This document shows positions 1 through 13,345 of a stretch of DNA of 64,000 bases, piece after piece. The DNA is from Talpa occidentalis. Its lineage: Eukaryota > Chordata > Mammalia > Eulipotyphla > Talpidae. The translations under genes were made by a program, and so were the position numbers. The notes below the pieces were generated by a model. It had not been told where the DNA came from and searched no databases. It saw only the letters and a list, made by a program, of their open reading frames with translations. The stretch spans positions 65,869,730 to 65,933,729 of the forward strand of contig NW_023604295.1 in the NCBI RefSeq assembly GCF_014898055.3, in the 5' to 3' direction. Position 1 is the stretch's first letter; each line of letters starts with the position of its first letter.

Positions 1-1430
1 CAGTTCTGTGCATCTCAGTGAAATCTTTCTTAATTATGTTCTTCCCAAGAGAGCACTTAATCTTTTTTAGCTTGTCTTTATGGATTTTTACCTGTTGGCC
101 CTAGGATAAATCCCATTGCTTTTTAAAGCAACTTCAGTAATTTCAAAGTCTTGGGTAACTTATTAAAAGAATCTCCACTAAATCAGTATTAACAAAACTT
201 TAAAATTCAATGTTCATGCTTTGGAATAGCTTGTTTTCTTTGTCAATAAGCAGAACCTTCAGAGAACAAAGTGACATCAAATATAATACACTCTGGTATA
301 TTTTGAGTCCATCTCTTTTCCCTTTTGTTTATTATCTTTAGTAACTTCAGGTTTCAAAAAGAGTGATGAAAAGGTATTTTGAAGTGTTCATTTTTCTTTA
401 ATGTTTATTTCCTACCCACTGGAGTGGAAAGATCTAATACCTAGATAATATTAAAATGGTAATATTCTTTCCATTTAAATTGATTTTTATATTTATTAAG
501 CTAAGGTCAAGTGATAAAAGGGTAGAGTAAATAAAAAGAAAGGCATCACAAAAAAGAAAAAATAAGAAAGAAACCCAATCATTGCTCCCAGTTAAATAGA
601 TAGTGAATATCTCAAGATTCACAGTGGAGGGTAATACAAGACAAAATATACATTTCGTCAACCAGTATGACTCCATCGACCAATAATGTGAATTAATGGT
701 TTCCTATGTAAACAGTTCAGAAAAAAGGCTCATTTTCACTTTGCATGGCATGATATATTGTCTATATTAGGACATCTCCAGTTAGGTGGATATTGAAAGT
801 GAACATATTGAAGTAATTTACAGAGTACATAATAGTTGGCAATATAACAAAAATTATCAGAGTCTGGTTTACTGTTTAGATGGCAGTACAAGTATACTTA
901 AAATATAATCAAAATTGGGGTGTCCTAGATATTTTAATGAATGTTTGGTCTGAGTAGTTATTATAATAGCTATGTAAACTGGTAAATTTTCAAAGTTATC
1001 TTTATATCAACGGTGTCATTAGAAGTTTAATAGAATTTGGAATATCAGACATATAGTACAGAAAAGCAATTCTAGAGATCATCTTAGAATATTTTTTCTT
1101 TCCCCTGGAGAATTTACTTCCTCTCAGAACTCAGATCACTTAAAAGGAGTTTCTAGCTATTATTTTGGATCTATATGTTGTGCAGGGAAAAAGTAAAACT
1201 GGCTTTTAGACAACAAAAAACCAAACTATCCAATAAATGCTTCTCTGTGCAAAGCACTTATTAGTGATCAAACTGCCTTCTGATAATTTTATAGTTGAAG
1301 AGAGACAACAAATAACAATGTTACTTGCACCTATAACCTCCCTTGCTATCTCTTATGCAGAAAAAAACGAAGCATTAAGGCATGTGGTAATGTTAAACAG
1401 CTTTCTGTCTGTTTCTGAAGCAATGATCAA
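1..1430. other. AT-rich unannotated interval
   Basis: I recognise no gene, RNA or repeat family here. Open frames are short and have low-complexity composition on both strands. Confidence 0.5.
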
Positions 1431-1441
1431 AAAGTCTAGTT

Positions 1442-1743
1442 AGGGGCCTCCCCGGTGGCGCAGTGGTTGAGCGCTGGGTTGCGAAGCTGCCCGCGGCTTC
1501 CGCGGCGCCGGTTCCCGGCTGCTCCCAGGCCACCAGAGGAGGGTCCCACATGGTGCGCAGACCTCTCCTGCCGCCCGCTGCTCCCCTCAGCAGTGTACTT
1601 CGGTCCTTCTGCCTGCTCTGCTCCCTGCTCTGGCTCTGGTGAATTCTCCACCCTCCCACGCTTCTGACTGTACCCAGTGCATGTATAAACAAAACAAACA
1701 AACAAATAAAATAAATAAATAAAACATGCCTCTATTAAAAAAA
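1442..1743 (+). mobile_element. tRNA-derived SINE, group A, variant 3' tail
   Basis: This is a full-length copy of the window's SINE family. The tRNA-like head carries an A box (TGGCGCAGTGG) and a decayed B box. The group A head motif is TTGAGCGCTGGGTTGCGAAG, and the body contains TACTTCGGTCCTTCTG. The TSD is AAAGTCTAGTT at 1431-1441 and AAAGTTTAGTT at 1744-1754, with one mismatch. The tail is unusual. After GTATAAACAAAACAAACA and AATAAA repeats it lacks the usual TCTTT terminator and reads ACATGCCTCTATTAAAA, as does the copy at 56882-57188. The 70-102-residue open frames across it on both strands are shadows of the element. Confidence 0.93.
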
Positions 1744-1754
1744 AAAGTTTAGTT

Positions 1755-4664
1755 CGATATTATTGGAAAATACAATAGAAAGTAATGTGAATTATTACTA
1801 GGTCATAAAAGAAAAAAGTAGGTCATAAGCTATCAGCTGTTTGCTAGCTTAGTTTAAAAAGAATATCAATTAACTATATTTGTATTAAATAATGTATCTG
1901 GTTCTTCCATCAGTAGATCAGTTTAGATGGCAAAACAGACTAATTCTGAACTATTTTTATCTTTTCAATACAGAATATTATACTTTACTAATTATTCATG
2001 TACAGTTTTACAGTAACAAGTAATGCGAATCATTCTAAAATTCCTTTGTTAAAGTTTACCTAGGCTTTTATGCATTAATTGGTATTAAGTTATTCCTTTT
2101 TGAAGATAACTCTCACGTGGTAAAACAGAATATTTTATGCAAAATACACTTTTGGGAAGTGTCATTGCTGTTAAGAAAATGAACCAGAAAAATGAGTATT
2201 CTCTCAGACATTATGAAAAATAAACTTAAGTATTAACTATGGCCATTCTGTGCTTTCTTGAGGGTGATTATACTAATAAAATTCCCTGAACAGCATTTTG
2301 TACTTTACAAAACAACCTCTCCACATCTGCTACATTCTCATTTACCATCAATTTGCACTTCTGCAATCGAAAGCAGCTGAATAATTTATTGTCAATGAAT
2401 AACTCAAAGTCTGATCATTTTCAGATGTAGGTATAAGTCTTAAAATACAAATTTTCCTGAATATCAAGAAAGGTACAAAATATTGTTTATGAGCTTTGTA
2501 TTATTTTTATTTTAAATTGTGTTAAGCTATGGCAGGAGCTATATAATATTTTTGTAATTAGTAATATACATTTTTCTACATGCATTGCTTTAAATAATCT
2601 GAAAAATAACCTCTCAGGCCTAAAACTAATTTTGAAAGCCAATTTAAAAAAGAAAACTGGTTTTCCTGTTAAGATTCATAGTTGCCATGCCCTATCCTCA
2701 GAGTAAATTATTTCTGTTCTAGGGAAATAACTTGTCACTTGGATATTATTTAACTAAATTTCATCTCAATCCATTAAAATCTTGAAATGTCCAGTCAAAA
2801 AATGGAAAACACCAGTTATTAGTTTTTGAATCGCTCTTCCTGTGCTGAGTGCTGAAGTCAAAGGTCCTTCCTGGACATGCCAAATAAAAACCAACCCACA
2901 TTTAAGTGAACCAGCATAGGTGCAGCCTTAATTTTACATAGTAAAAAAGAAAGCTGACAAAATAAATCTAGCCTTTTGCTTCTTCTTCCTAATCCTTATG
3001 CTTCTCTCCAGGTTATTCTACTAAGCAACCTCTTTATTTCACTAAATTCTGATAACCCCCGCCCCATGCTCTTTACATATTTCTCCAACTATTTGACAGA
3101 CATTTCTGCAAGATTCCTTCATTATTGACAAATTCTTTTGTGTGACATTTTCTTTTTCTTTTTTGCTAATCTCTGATTTCTTTGTTTATCTCTAACATTT
3201 CACCTTTTATTTTCAAGTGCCATATTGACATTTTTAATAGGTGGGTTTTGAAATACCCCAGGGTAAGATGTAGAGAAATTTTGTTAGTGAGATGTGGAAA
3301 GGGATAGCAATCACAAGTGGTGATGCCATTAAGATTTTGAAAAAATAAATTTAACTTCTTCAGCCCTCTTTTTCTACATGTATATAATAGAGGAGATATT
3401 AATGCTTCCCTTAATGTATGAGTACATTTTTTTGCAACTATAGTCACTTTGCAATTGTTAATGATTCTTACCTTTTTTCATGTTCCTCTACATCAACAGA
3501 TAAGTTGGTCAAGTAAAAATTGGCTTCAGGGAATCTTCTAACTAGAAAAAAAACATAAAGTTAATAGATTTTTCTTTTTCTTTTTCCTCCAAAACTAAGC
3601 TAAAAATACATTTTTTACATAGTAATGCTATTTGTTATCGTTCTTCAGCTATAAAATTATCAGATGGCAGTTTGATCATTACAACTTACACATTCACTTG
3701 ATAGATACCCACCACTATGGGAAAGTGGGTAGGTATATGGTTACAGAGGGCTCGGACACATCTTTGTAAGAATAAATTGTTTCCTTTTCTCCCATTCTTA
3801 ATTCTTCATAAGTTTTCCGACATCAACTAATTTCACAAGTTGTGAAAAGAATGTTAACTGGCAATTATATTTTCCTTACAGTTTTTTGATTCCCCTTGTT
3901 TGGCCCCAATTAATTATAAAATAGGTTTTGTTACGATGAAACATTGATCTGGTTAAAAAATTACATCATGTTGAATGTATAAAGGATAGTTTCAATTAAA
4001 CATTAAGTCCAGCTCTATGTTCACTGTGTTATCATGCAGATTAATATGTTCTGATTCATTCTTTTGGCTGAAATTCAAGTATAACTATATTTAATCAGGT
4101 AAAATTATTAAATGGTTTATGAATGCAGTAAATTGACCAGAGAGTATTCTTAGGGCTAGAGAATATATATCAGGGATAATTTTAATATCCACTTAGAATA
4201 GCCGATTTGAAGAGAAGCCTCAAATATTTCATGGTGCCTTTAACCCCACAGTACCTTGAAATCTGTGAGGACTAGTAGCTTTGTCTTCATCAACCTACTT
4301 TTAAATGTTCTTCCATTCTTTGTTCTTCTGGGAAATTTGAGTCTTCATTTTGGAGACTTCCCTTAGGTTTCTCCCAAGGAAAAATTGTTTTCTCTCTAGC
4401 TCTTTACTCTGTCCTTCCTCCTTTCCCTTTTTCCCTCAGGCCCGGGGAATTGTTGCTATTCTTTGTGCTTCCATTTGTTGTTTTTCAAACAAATTCTCTT
4501 AAATAATCTCAATTTCTCTAAAGTGCATTCTGTCACACAGAACTTCTTATTGATGTCATCTGTTTATTTTCACTTCAGTCTCCATCTTCACATGCATTTA
4601 TGAAAAAACTATAATGTCTACACCATGGCCATCCTTTCTGTCATCACCCTTGCCTTGATTTGTG
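1755..4664. other. AT-rich unannotated interval
   Basis: There is no recognisable gene or well-preserved repeat. A pyrimidine-rich patch lies at about 4388-4440. The sequence may hold very old interspersed repeats that cannot be named by eye. Confidence 0.45.
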
Positions 4665-4683
4665 GCAACTTCCAATTCTAAAA

Positions 4684-4959
4684 TCTTTTTTTTTTTTAAG
4701 ATTTATTTATTTATTTATACAAGAACCAGGGTATAGGCCAGATGCACGGGTGGGTGAGAGGATTCCCCAGAGCCAGAGCGGGGAACAGAACAGGCAGACT
4801 GACAATATACACTGCTGAGGGGAGCAGCAGGAGAGACAGGAGAGGTCTGCCAGCCATGTGGGACCCTTGCCGGCCGGCAGGGATTGAACCGGCACTGCAG
4901 AGGCTGCGGGCATCTTCACAGTGCTGCGCTCAACTGCCTGTGCCACCAGGGGAGGCCCA
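4684..4959 (-). mobile_element. tRNA-derived SINE, group C
   Basis: This copy is inverted. On the + strand it starts with T-rich tail sequence and TTTATTTATTTATTTATAC and ends with the complement of the GGGCCTCCCC head. It has a perfect 18 bp TSD, GCAACTTCCAATTCTAAA, at 4665-4682 and 4960-4977. The head matches group C, with the equivalent of GCAGCACTGTGAAG. The TSD is intact although the body carries many substitutions. Confidence 0.93.
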
Positions 4960-5048
4960 GCAACTTCCAATTCTAAAGCATGAATGACGGTTCTTCTATA
5001 TCAGTAAAACCAATCACATAATTCATGGTTAATATCATTGCATACTGG

Positions 5049-5167
5049 GCCTCCCCAGGTGGTGCAGCGGTTGAGCGCTGGGCTGAGAGGCTGCCTGCAG
5101 CCTCTGCAGCAAAGGTTCTTTCCCCCGCCGCCGGCCAGGGTCCCACCAAAAAAAAAAAAAAAAAAAA
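5049..5167 (+). mobile_element. Head-only SINE insertion with A-tail
   Basis: Only the tRNA-like head (about 103 bp, through GGGTCCCACC) is present, followed directly by about 20 A residues. The body, the AATAAA repeats and the TCTTT terminator are all missing. A perfect 11 bp TSD, TTGCATACTGG, lies at 5038-5048 and 5168-5178. This shows that the truncated form itself was integrated and was not cut down later. It lies 70 bp beyond the previous SINE, in the opposite orientation. Confidence 0.9.
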
Positions 5168-5178
5168 TTGCATACTGG

Positions 5179-5563
5179 TCTATAATCTTGATAACATCAA
5201 ATATATTTAATATTTGTTTGGATTTGCCCACACATGCACTACTTTCTTTGCTTACCATTTCTTCTAGCACTTCAGACTTTGAGTCTTTTAGAATTTTGCT
5301 TAATGAGGGGTTATTGTTGGCAGTTCTCTCTCATTTCTCTCTCCCTTTCTCTGTTCCCCCTCTCTTTCTCTGTCTGAAAAGGGCTGTTTCATTCTGGAAA
5401 GCACTTTGCTTGAGAACCTACTCTAGGTGGACTATTATTATTTCTCAGCACACTCAAAATATAGTTTTACCATCTCCTGGCCTTCAACGTTGACTTATTG
5501 CTTTAAATGAAAACTAACAAGCAAATAATCCCCACCAACTTGTCTTCCTCTGGCTCCTCCCAC
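5179..5563. other. Unannotated interval with pyrimidine tract
   Basis: No gene is visible. A CT-rich simple tract (TCTCTCTCC and TTTCTCTG motifs) covers about 5327-5375. Confidence 0.5.
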
Positions 5564-5584
5564 ACTCTTCCTTTTTCTTTTCCT

Positions 5585-5860
5585 TTTTTTTTTTTTTTAA
5601 TGATTTATTTATTTATGCACACAAGAGCTGGGGTACAGGCCAGAGATGTGGGGGGTGAGAGGATTCACCAGAGACAGAGTGGGGAACAGAACAGGCAGAC
5701 TTACAGAAATACACTGCTGAGGGGAGCAGCAGGCGAGACAAGAAAGGTCTGCTTCGCCATGTGGGTTGCTCCCTGGCCTGCAGGGGATGGAACTGTGCTG
5801 CAGAGGCTTCGGATTGCTTCATAGTGCGGTGCTTAACCCCTTGCGCCACCAGGGAGGCCC
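5585..5860 (-). mobile_element. tRNA-derived SINE, group B
   Basis: This copy is inverted. It ends on the + strand with the complement of the group B head (GCAAGGGGTTAAGCACCGCA). The TSD is ACTCTTCCTTTTTCTTT at 5564-5580 and 5861-5877, identical over 17 bp. The body has TATTTC where group A has TACTTC. Open frames of 92-121 residues overlap it on both strands and are not genes. Confidence 0.93.
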
Positions 5861-5877
5861 ACTCTTCCTTTTTCTTT

Positions 5878-6480
5878 CTGATAATAAATTCTCTAGCTCT
5901 TTCATGTATTTGGAAGTAGATTTCTTTTTTATTTATTTTAATTATGATTCTTTGGTCTCCCTGAATCTGAAGATTCATGTTTTTTTATCAGTTCTGAAAC
6001 TTTCTACCTATTATATATTCACTAACCTGTTGTTACCCTGTTGATTTTTTTATATAAATATAAAACTCAGGCAGAAAGAAAAAAGATATATAAAATGTGA
6101 TAGAAAAAACGTGTAGATTATAAAAGGTTGGATAAAGCATAATAATTTTGAAACAACTAGAGTTATATTACTAACATAGTAGAGAGACATTAGTTTCTAA
6201 TTTCTATAGGTGCTCAGGTAAAAAGTAAGGGTAGACTATTTCTCTGTATCTGAAATTTATGACACTAATTACTTTAATATTTTCTTTGATGAAAAACTGT
6301 ATCCAAGCTTTACCCTCCTCCAAAGATTGTTTCCTGAAAACTCCTCTCTAACCACACACATCCTTTTCTCTTATATTATCGAACATTTCCTTGTGTATTA
6401 CATGAACTGTATTATAAAATTTCCCAATATTACTCCATCGCTAGCTGTGAGTAGGATTCTGTGGTATCTCTGTCTTATCT
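5878..6480. other. AT-rich unannotated interval
   Basis: Nothing recognisable was seen on either strand. Confidence 0.5.
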
Positions 6481-6494
6481 AAAATTGTATTTAA

Positions 6495-6759
6495 GGGCCT
6501 CCCTGGTGGTGCAGGGGTTAAAGTATCAGCACTTTCAAGCTATAGCCAGACACTGTGGCATGAGTTCAATCCCTGGTCAGGGAGCTAAACATGGCACAGC
6601 AGACCTCTCCGGTCTCACCCCTGCTCCTCTCAGCAGTTTATTTCAGTCAATGTGCCTGTTCTGCTTCCCCCTCTGGCGAATCCTCTCACCTCTTGCATAT
6701 TTGACCTATACCCCTTTTCTTGTGTGCATAAATAAATAAAAAATAAATCTTTAGAAAAT
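6495..6759 (+). mobile_element. SINE with divergent tRNA-like head
   Basis: The body and tail match the family (GCAGACCTCTCC, CAGCAGTTTATTTCAGTC, AATAAATCTTTAG). Between the A and B boxes the head reads GGGGTTAAAGTATCAGCAC and then TTTCAAGCTATAGCC, unlike groups A, B and C. The B box is GAGTTCAATCCC. The TSD is perfect over 14 bp (AAAATTGTATTTAA at 6481-6494 and 6760-6773). It is either an older subfamily or a recombinant head. Confidence 0.88.
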
Positions 6760-6773
6760 AAAATTGTATTTAA

Positions 6774-9700
6774 AATGCACACAGAAATCCAGCCTTTTAT
6801 TAATGGGTTTTTAGTACAGTATTTAGAACTGTAGTTATTTACATCTGAAAAATCTGTGCTATTTGGCTAGTGGTGGAGATTTCAAGATTTATATCTATCT
6901 CAATATATATATATAACCTTAAAAGTATAACTTGTGTTTTGTGAATATTGCAATAAGTAGCTAAGTAGAAATAATAAGTATTTAAAATGCATGTAACAAA
7001 GTGTGATGCCCAAGATGTTATTTCTTTCAAATATCCTTTCTGGCAAAGAGGACAATTTGGTTCATATATACTCACACCTTTGCTTTCTACTACATGATTT
7101 TGAAAGGTTTTGGGGAGTTTGTTTTTATATCCATATGTATATTCATTTTATAGCTTGCTGTTTTATTGGCTAGATATCATGCAAAGTATCCCTAATATTG
7201 GAATTATGCAGAGCCATTACAAATCTTTGGAAGTTCTTACAGATAATACCTTTCTTGATATGTCACTCCATACCAACATGGTTCATTAACATTAAAAGGA
7301 TACACAATTATCATTCAGGCAAATTAAAATATTTTAAACAAAGATATAAATTATTCAATTCCATTAAATGAATTTGAGTTGATGTTTTGAGATAATTTTT
7401 GAATTATTTTGTTTAAGATGTACAGCTTTGGCTTCTGATTTAATGCATTTGAGATAGCCTATCTCATATTTTATTACATATTTATATTGTAAATTTTCAT
7501 TCATAATATTTGGTAACATATAACATTTTAAAGGAAATGCTATCTTGTTTAAAGACAGGCATGTAAAACTTGCCAAAAGTTTTGTGTGGAAACATACACC
7601 TGAAATTTTCTAAAAGGACATATCTATAACAACTTGCATTGTAAATAGTTTCCATCCTTGAAAAGAATCACCTGAGTTTTAGAACCTGAGAAGACAAAAG
7701 GCAAAACAAATATAGGTGCGAGAAAAGTAGATGCATGGAAAAATATTTACTACTTAATTTTTTTTTTTGATGGGAGGGACATTCTATATATATATATTGA
7801 CCCATAATCCCTTCATTAATTCACCTTGTTCAGAATTGCTTATTTTACCTTCTATATGTAGGTAGATATTGGTTTATATTTTAAGGAAGAGTAGTGACAG
7901 ATAAATGACTGTGTTGAACTTAATTTTTTTATATTTAATGACTACCCATTTTATTTCTGAGTCATCTGTCATCCAGACCAAATCACTCCTATTTTGGATT
8001 AAGAGAAGTTACCAGTACCTGGTTTACCTTCTTTCAGTCCAAGTTGGTTCTTTCACTTATTTGACAAACTTGTCTTATGTTAAATTAAAATTACACCAGA
8101 TGGAATTAAAAAGGCAAAGAAGACCTCACTCAAGGCTATTGCAACTTGAATGAAGCATATTGCAATTGGGTAGAAGATTGAACTCAGTTCCATGGAAATG
8201 ACAGACGAAAGAGTTTTTACCACTAGAAAGTATTATGCCATGGGTGAACTAGTGGAAAAGTACTGGAAGACATAAGGTGAGGTTGATCGTTGTGATTAAG
8301 TTGTCAGCATTTGTTAACTGGTGTCCACTGAAGAAGTCAGACTGCTAACCCCTTCCTCCTCCCATCAGAGATTGGAAAATAGGGATCCTATTTTTCTTAA
8401 TACTTTTGATCCCATTTCATTTGATAATCATATTTCAAAAAGATGTTTTCTTGGTCTTGTAAAAGATTTTCCTGAATTTTAAAACTAACAGGAGACTGAG
8501 GAAGCATTTGGCAAAGAAAGAATTTACAATTGCAAGGTTTTTTTTTTTTTTTTTTTAAAAAAAGAAATGCTCTAACAAAAGGGAGGTCAGTAGGCTATAG
8601 TCAGAAAGAAATTTGTCTGCAGATCATTCAAATTGAAGGTAACGTTGAGGTCATTTTGACAGTTGTACCGAGTTAAACCCCAACACAACGTTATTCACAA
8701 TGCAGCTAAAAATGAAAATCTGAATTCAGGTTGGCCAAGAACTGAGTTCAAGAATCACATAACTAATCTCTTTAATTATAACTTTAATCTCTAGAACTAA
8801 GTTTCCTTAAGAATAAAACACCTGCTTAATAGGCATTTATTAACTGGAAAATAAAGTAAAAAAGGAGGTTTTAGAGTCTTTCAAAGGCTTGAAATTCTTA
8901 GGGGAAGGTGAAACTAACTCCCAATTCTCATCAAGTTTCTCTATTTCTAGTTCTGCGGATGTACACTGGCATAATAGCAGTTTTCCTTTCTCTGCATGTA
9001 GTGAAAGGGATTTCCCATAACTTGGTGCTAGCAATTTTATTTCCTAGAATCCTTTCTTTATGTGAAAGCAGTTAATTTTAATTAGTCCTGGAGGAATTCA
9101 GTGTTGTTCTTTTTGTGTGTGTGCATTATCTACCATATAGAACCACATCAGTTGGTTAAAATAACACTGAAATGTTTAAATTAACATTAGTATGATCAGT
9201 GGATTTGTGTATTTATTTGTGATTTTTAACTCTCTCCTGTACTAGGTACATTTGTTTTACTATTTACTTGAAATATTGATTAATATTTCTGCCTTTGATG
9301 GAAAAAGTAAAGTAAAATATGCCTTTTCTAAGTCATTTACAAAAGAAGAATTGGTCAAGTATATAACCATCATGGTGTTGTTAATTGAAGTTACTTCAAT
9401 TATTTCTTCAATTATTTCTTTGTGTGTTCCTGACAAAATAAAAAATTACTTCAAAGAAGATAAGTATACACTCCTAAAATTGGTTGTGTTCTGATGCAAA
9501 CCATATAGACTTTATACTTTCTTAATATAAACTGCAAAATCCCTTGATGTATGCTCACCTCCAATTATAATTCTCTCGGTATTCTATAGTGCTTAAAATT
9601 CTTATCAGTTTTATATTTAGTATATGAATTATGTGGTTAGAACTACAAAACCTTTTTCTTCTATCCTAATTGCTTATGATGAATTTAATTGTAAAAGCCT

Positions 9701-10289
9701 TTGTTTTGAAAACAAGAATTCACTTAACATTACTCCTGCTATTTTATTAATATTTTATCTCTATAGACAAGTACATTTTTTATTCTTTTTCAAACCTCTT
9801 TTATATTGTTTCTTATTGAGATAACAGTTTGCCACACTATCTATGATTTAGAGTAGGTAGGTTCCTACTTCTTCAAATGTATGTCTCCATACCACATTCA
9901 TTTCTAATATAGAAAAATCCCTAATATAGACAATGGAAAAAAATAATAGTACAGTAAAATGTACCCCATTTAAGCATAATGCTCCTTCAAAAATTAACAT
10001 CATTTAAATACTCTTTTTTCATTTTTCTCTCACCTTTTTTTTTCATTTTTTCTCTTCCCTTTCTTGGTGGGGGAAAAGGTGGGAACTAAAATAATTTGAA
10101 GCAAATAGCAAATAGCACCATTATGTGATTTTACCTATAAATAGTTCAGAATGTATCTTAACAGATAAAAACAGTTAAAACTATGTAATCACATTGCCAT
10201 GATCAAACTTAACAAAAATTTTAACAGTTCCTGAATATCATCTAAAATCCATTTGTGGTTTCCGGTTATCTCAAAAATGTGTGTGCGTT
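6774..10289. other. AT-rich unannotated interval
   Basis: No gene was recognised. Visible simple features are a TA run near 7787-7799, a T-run near 8540-8557, and a short palindrome followed by two 12 bp repeats at 9382-9417. The block at 8080-8360 has the look of an old LTR or DNA transposon, but I cannot name it. Confidence 0.4.
9382..9417. repeat. Short palindrome and 12 bp tandem repeat
   Basis: TAATTGAAG (9382-9390) is followed by its reverse complement CTTCAATTA. CTTCAATTATTT then occurs twice in tandem (9394-9405 and 9406-9417). This is directly visible and small in scale. Confidence 0.7.
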
Positions 10290-10440
10290 TTTTAATTGAA
10301 GTACGTCTGACAGATAAAATTGTGTACATTCAAGATGGACAGTGTGTTGATTTGACACATTGCTTGTGATATGACTATAATATGTTTGCCACTGGAGTGT
10401 TAACTAGCATCTCTATCACCTCACAAAATTTTCCTTTCTT
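10290..10440 (-). mobile_element. Old L1 3' UTR fragment
   Basis: The sequence resembles the reverse complement of ancient mammalian L1M 3' ends: TTTTAATTGAAGTA, then GTGTACATTCAAG, then TAGCATCTCTATCACCTCAC. It is strongly diverged, and its limits are approximate. The identification rests on remembered consensus patterns. Confidence 0.55.
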
Positions 10441-11739
10441 CCTTGTGGTGGGACTAATTAAAACTGCTGTTTTAGAAGTCAGTTCAAATAAGTAAAACAT
10501 TATCTTTATTATACTAGGAAAAAAGGACTCTTCTGTCAGATTTACAGCATTTGGTAGAAATGGACTTGGGTGTGTATTATATTTTGATTCTATTTTTAAG
10601 TCCCTTGAAATATATTTCTGCTGTAGGCAAAAGGATATGAATCATCAAATGACCAAAGAAACTGATAAAGCAGTTGTTTTATTGATAAAACAATTAGTTT
10701 TTTCTTTTTAAAAAATATTTCTTCCAAATAAATAACATGCCTCTTTTTTTCTGAAAACATCGTTGGAATTTAAGATTCTTAGTAGATACAGTACCCCTCA
10801 CTATCAATAAAATTGTCTCCCAAGGAAATGTATTTTATGATTATAGTCTTATATTAAATACTTAAGATTTTTTTTCTTTAATAACCTCCCTAAACTCTCA
10901 AGGAAATGACATAAATGCAGAGCTAATATTTTAAAGGACAAAATGTGAAAAGACTACAAGGACTTGGTGTTCTCCAGGAGCCTCAGAAATTTATCACTCC
11001 TTGCATGTCATGCTTTTTATTGCCTCCAGGAAAGCAGGGACCTTTATTTGAAGGACATTCTCTGGTTCTTTAATAGATGTTGACCATACAGGGCACTAAA
11101 GAGATTGGACAAATTTTCAATACTATTTTTTCCTTTATTTCATTCAGTTATGTTGCAACATTTCCTACATCTAGTGAGTCAAATTTCCCCAATGACATAG
11201 TTTCAGAGATATTTTTAATATTATAATTTGATGGTGTTTCTCTCTGACACTATTGGTTGACTGAAGTGCAGGTGCTTCAATCCCTAATACAAAGAATAAC
11301 ACTTTAGTGCAGATGCTCAAAGAGTGAAATATCCTAGTTAGCATTCTGAAGGCTCATCTGCATAATGTAATGATGTAAATGATTCACAGTAACATCTTAA
11401 TTGCAGGTGTTATTCTAAGGTTGAAAAGTTGGTCAGTATCCTGTACCTTAACATCTTAGAGAAGTGAAGGGACTTCGCTGAAATTGGAAAAAACATCTTT
11501 GCTGAATGACTTGGAAATCAGAAAAAGCAGAGTTGATAATGTTCTTCTTCAATCCAAATGGAATTTCTCGCTATGCTGTTTAATTAGTACACAATTTTTC
11601 ACCACTGTTGATGTGGCTTGTTGGAATTTCATTCATATACAGAAGCTGTACTTTCTAAAAAAATGTTAATTTCATATTTTAACTCAACTTCTGTTTATAG
11701 GCTAAGATTTGGATTAATTTTATAAGCAAAAATATAGTT

Positions 11740-11787
11740 ATAGTAAAATTGGCATAACAAAATATAGTAAAATTGGCATAACAGAAT
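11740..11787. repeat. 24 bp tandem duplication
   Basis: The unit beginning ATAGTAAAATTGGCATAACA occurs at 11740 and again at 11764, with one difference in 24 bases. This looks like a recent local duplication. Confidence 0.85.
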
Positions 11788-13293
11788 AAACCACATTAAT
11801 GCATCCTGTCTTTGTGAAATTTTAGTTTATTATTAGCATTCAAAAAGTTAAAAATAATGCCTCCTGCACTTTCATTCATGTTATTTTTGAACATTTTTAT
11901 GCAATCCTTTAGAACATCTTAGTCTTTTTAATTTTTCTATAATTTATGATACATGGTGCATCCTATACTTCATTTGCATACCACATCTATACATTGAACA
12001 TATTTGAATTTGCAGGCTTCAAAATTAGCATCTGTTTCTCATTAATCAACTTTCATTTCCTCAGGTGTTAGTGATATAATTACAGTCAGGTGTACAAGCC
12101 TGACATCATGTATTCTTATTAGTACAATGACACATTATTATCACTTTTACTATTTGGCTCTAATTGCATTTTCTATATAAAATTTGTATTGGATTTCTTA
12201 TGCACTAGCACTATTTATACACTGCAATTTTCAAAAAATATGTTGGTGTTTTAAAAGAAAATGGTTATACACTAGTTCTCAAAAATAAAACCATAGCTTC
12301 ATATTTCTGGGTCTGTAAACTTCATTCTTGGTATATTTAACTCAAAGGAAAAAATAAATTTATTGATAGATTCTAACATGATTTATTTGAGGTAACTTTA
12401 TGATGATCGTTACAGATTTGTTTACTAAAATTAGCTTGTTTCATGCCCAAGAATATATATCTATTTCTCCATCTTTCCTTCTTTCGCTTCCTCAAGCCCT
12501 CCATCCATACTTCCTTCTATGCACATGACCATTAGAAATGAAGTTACGTTGCTCACACTGCTGCATTTGTATATTGATCATTTGTTCGCTTGAGTATTTG
12601 CCACGCTATTTGAGACTCTTAGAAAGCACATTTTCTTATTAAATGATTCCCATAGCACATTTATCCTGAAAGTATTTTTAGGTATATCCTCACTCAATAC
12701 AGTAATCCCTTATGAGGCTTAATTTCGGCAGGATATCAGGGTATGCCAAATTGGACTATTCCTTTTTGGGATGTTAGTATCGGCTTCATCATTTTTCCCT
12801 TTCTTTGGCGTATGACTTGGGGAATGGAATGGGATTCACCATTTTGTGCTTCTAAAACAGTTGCAGTTAATATACTCAAAATCTGGAATTCTATTTTTAA
12901 GTTTATGTGAAGGTTAAAAAAGACCAAGTTATCTTCTAAATGAAAGACTGTTTCTTTTCTTTGATTTTTTTCAGTTTGACTTTTTTCTTTGGTTTAGATT
13001 TCCTTTATTTAAAGAACAAGTACTTAATTTTGAACTATTATATACTTTGTTCATAAATACATGAATATATATTACTAATTTAAAAGACTGCTTCTCTTAT
13101 TTAAATGAATATAATAATTGATTGAAATTTTAGAGGTTGTAGAGGTTTTTGATATCATGAAAAATATTTATCATTGTTATTTATTTATTTAAGATGTTTA
13201 TATTATTACAGCAGATTAGGAAAATATCATCAAGAGGTAATTAACTTTACAATTGCTCTTGTTTTTCACATTTATCATTTTTTAAATCTCTGT

Positions 13294-13345
13294 TGTGCAT
13301 ATGAATTTAAAACTTCTTTTGTGCATATGAATTTGAAAGGTGCAT
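13294..13345. repeat. 26 bp tandem duplication
   Basis: TTGTGCATATGAATTT occurs twice, with a 26 bp period. The remainder of the units is diverged. Confidence 0.7.

Noticed and set aside
7757..7776. T-run followed by GATGGGAGG, also seen near 40520.
   Set aside because: The match is too short and low in complexity, and no extended homology was found.
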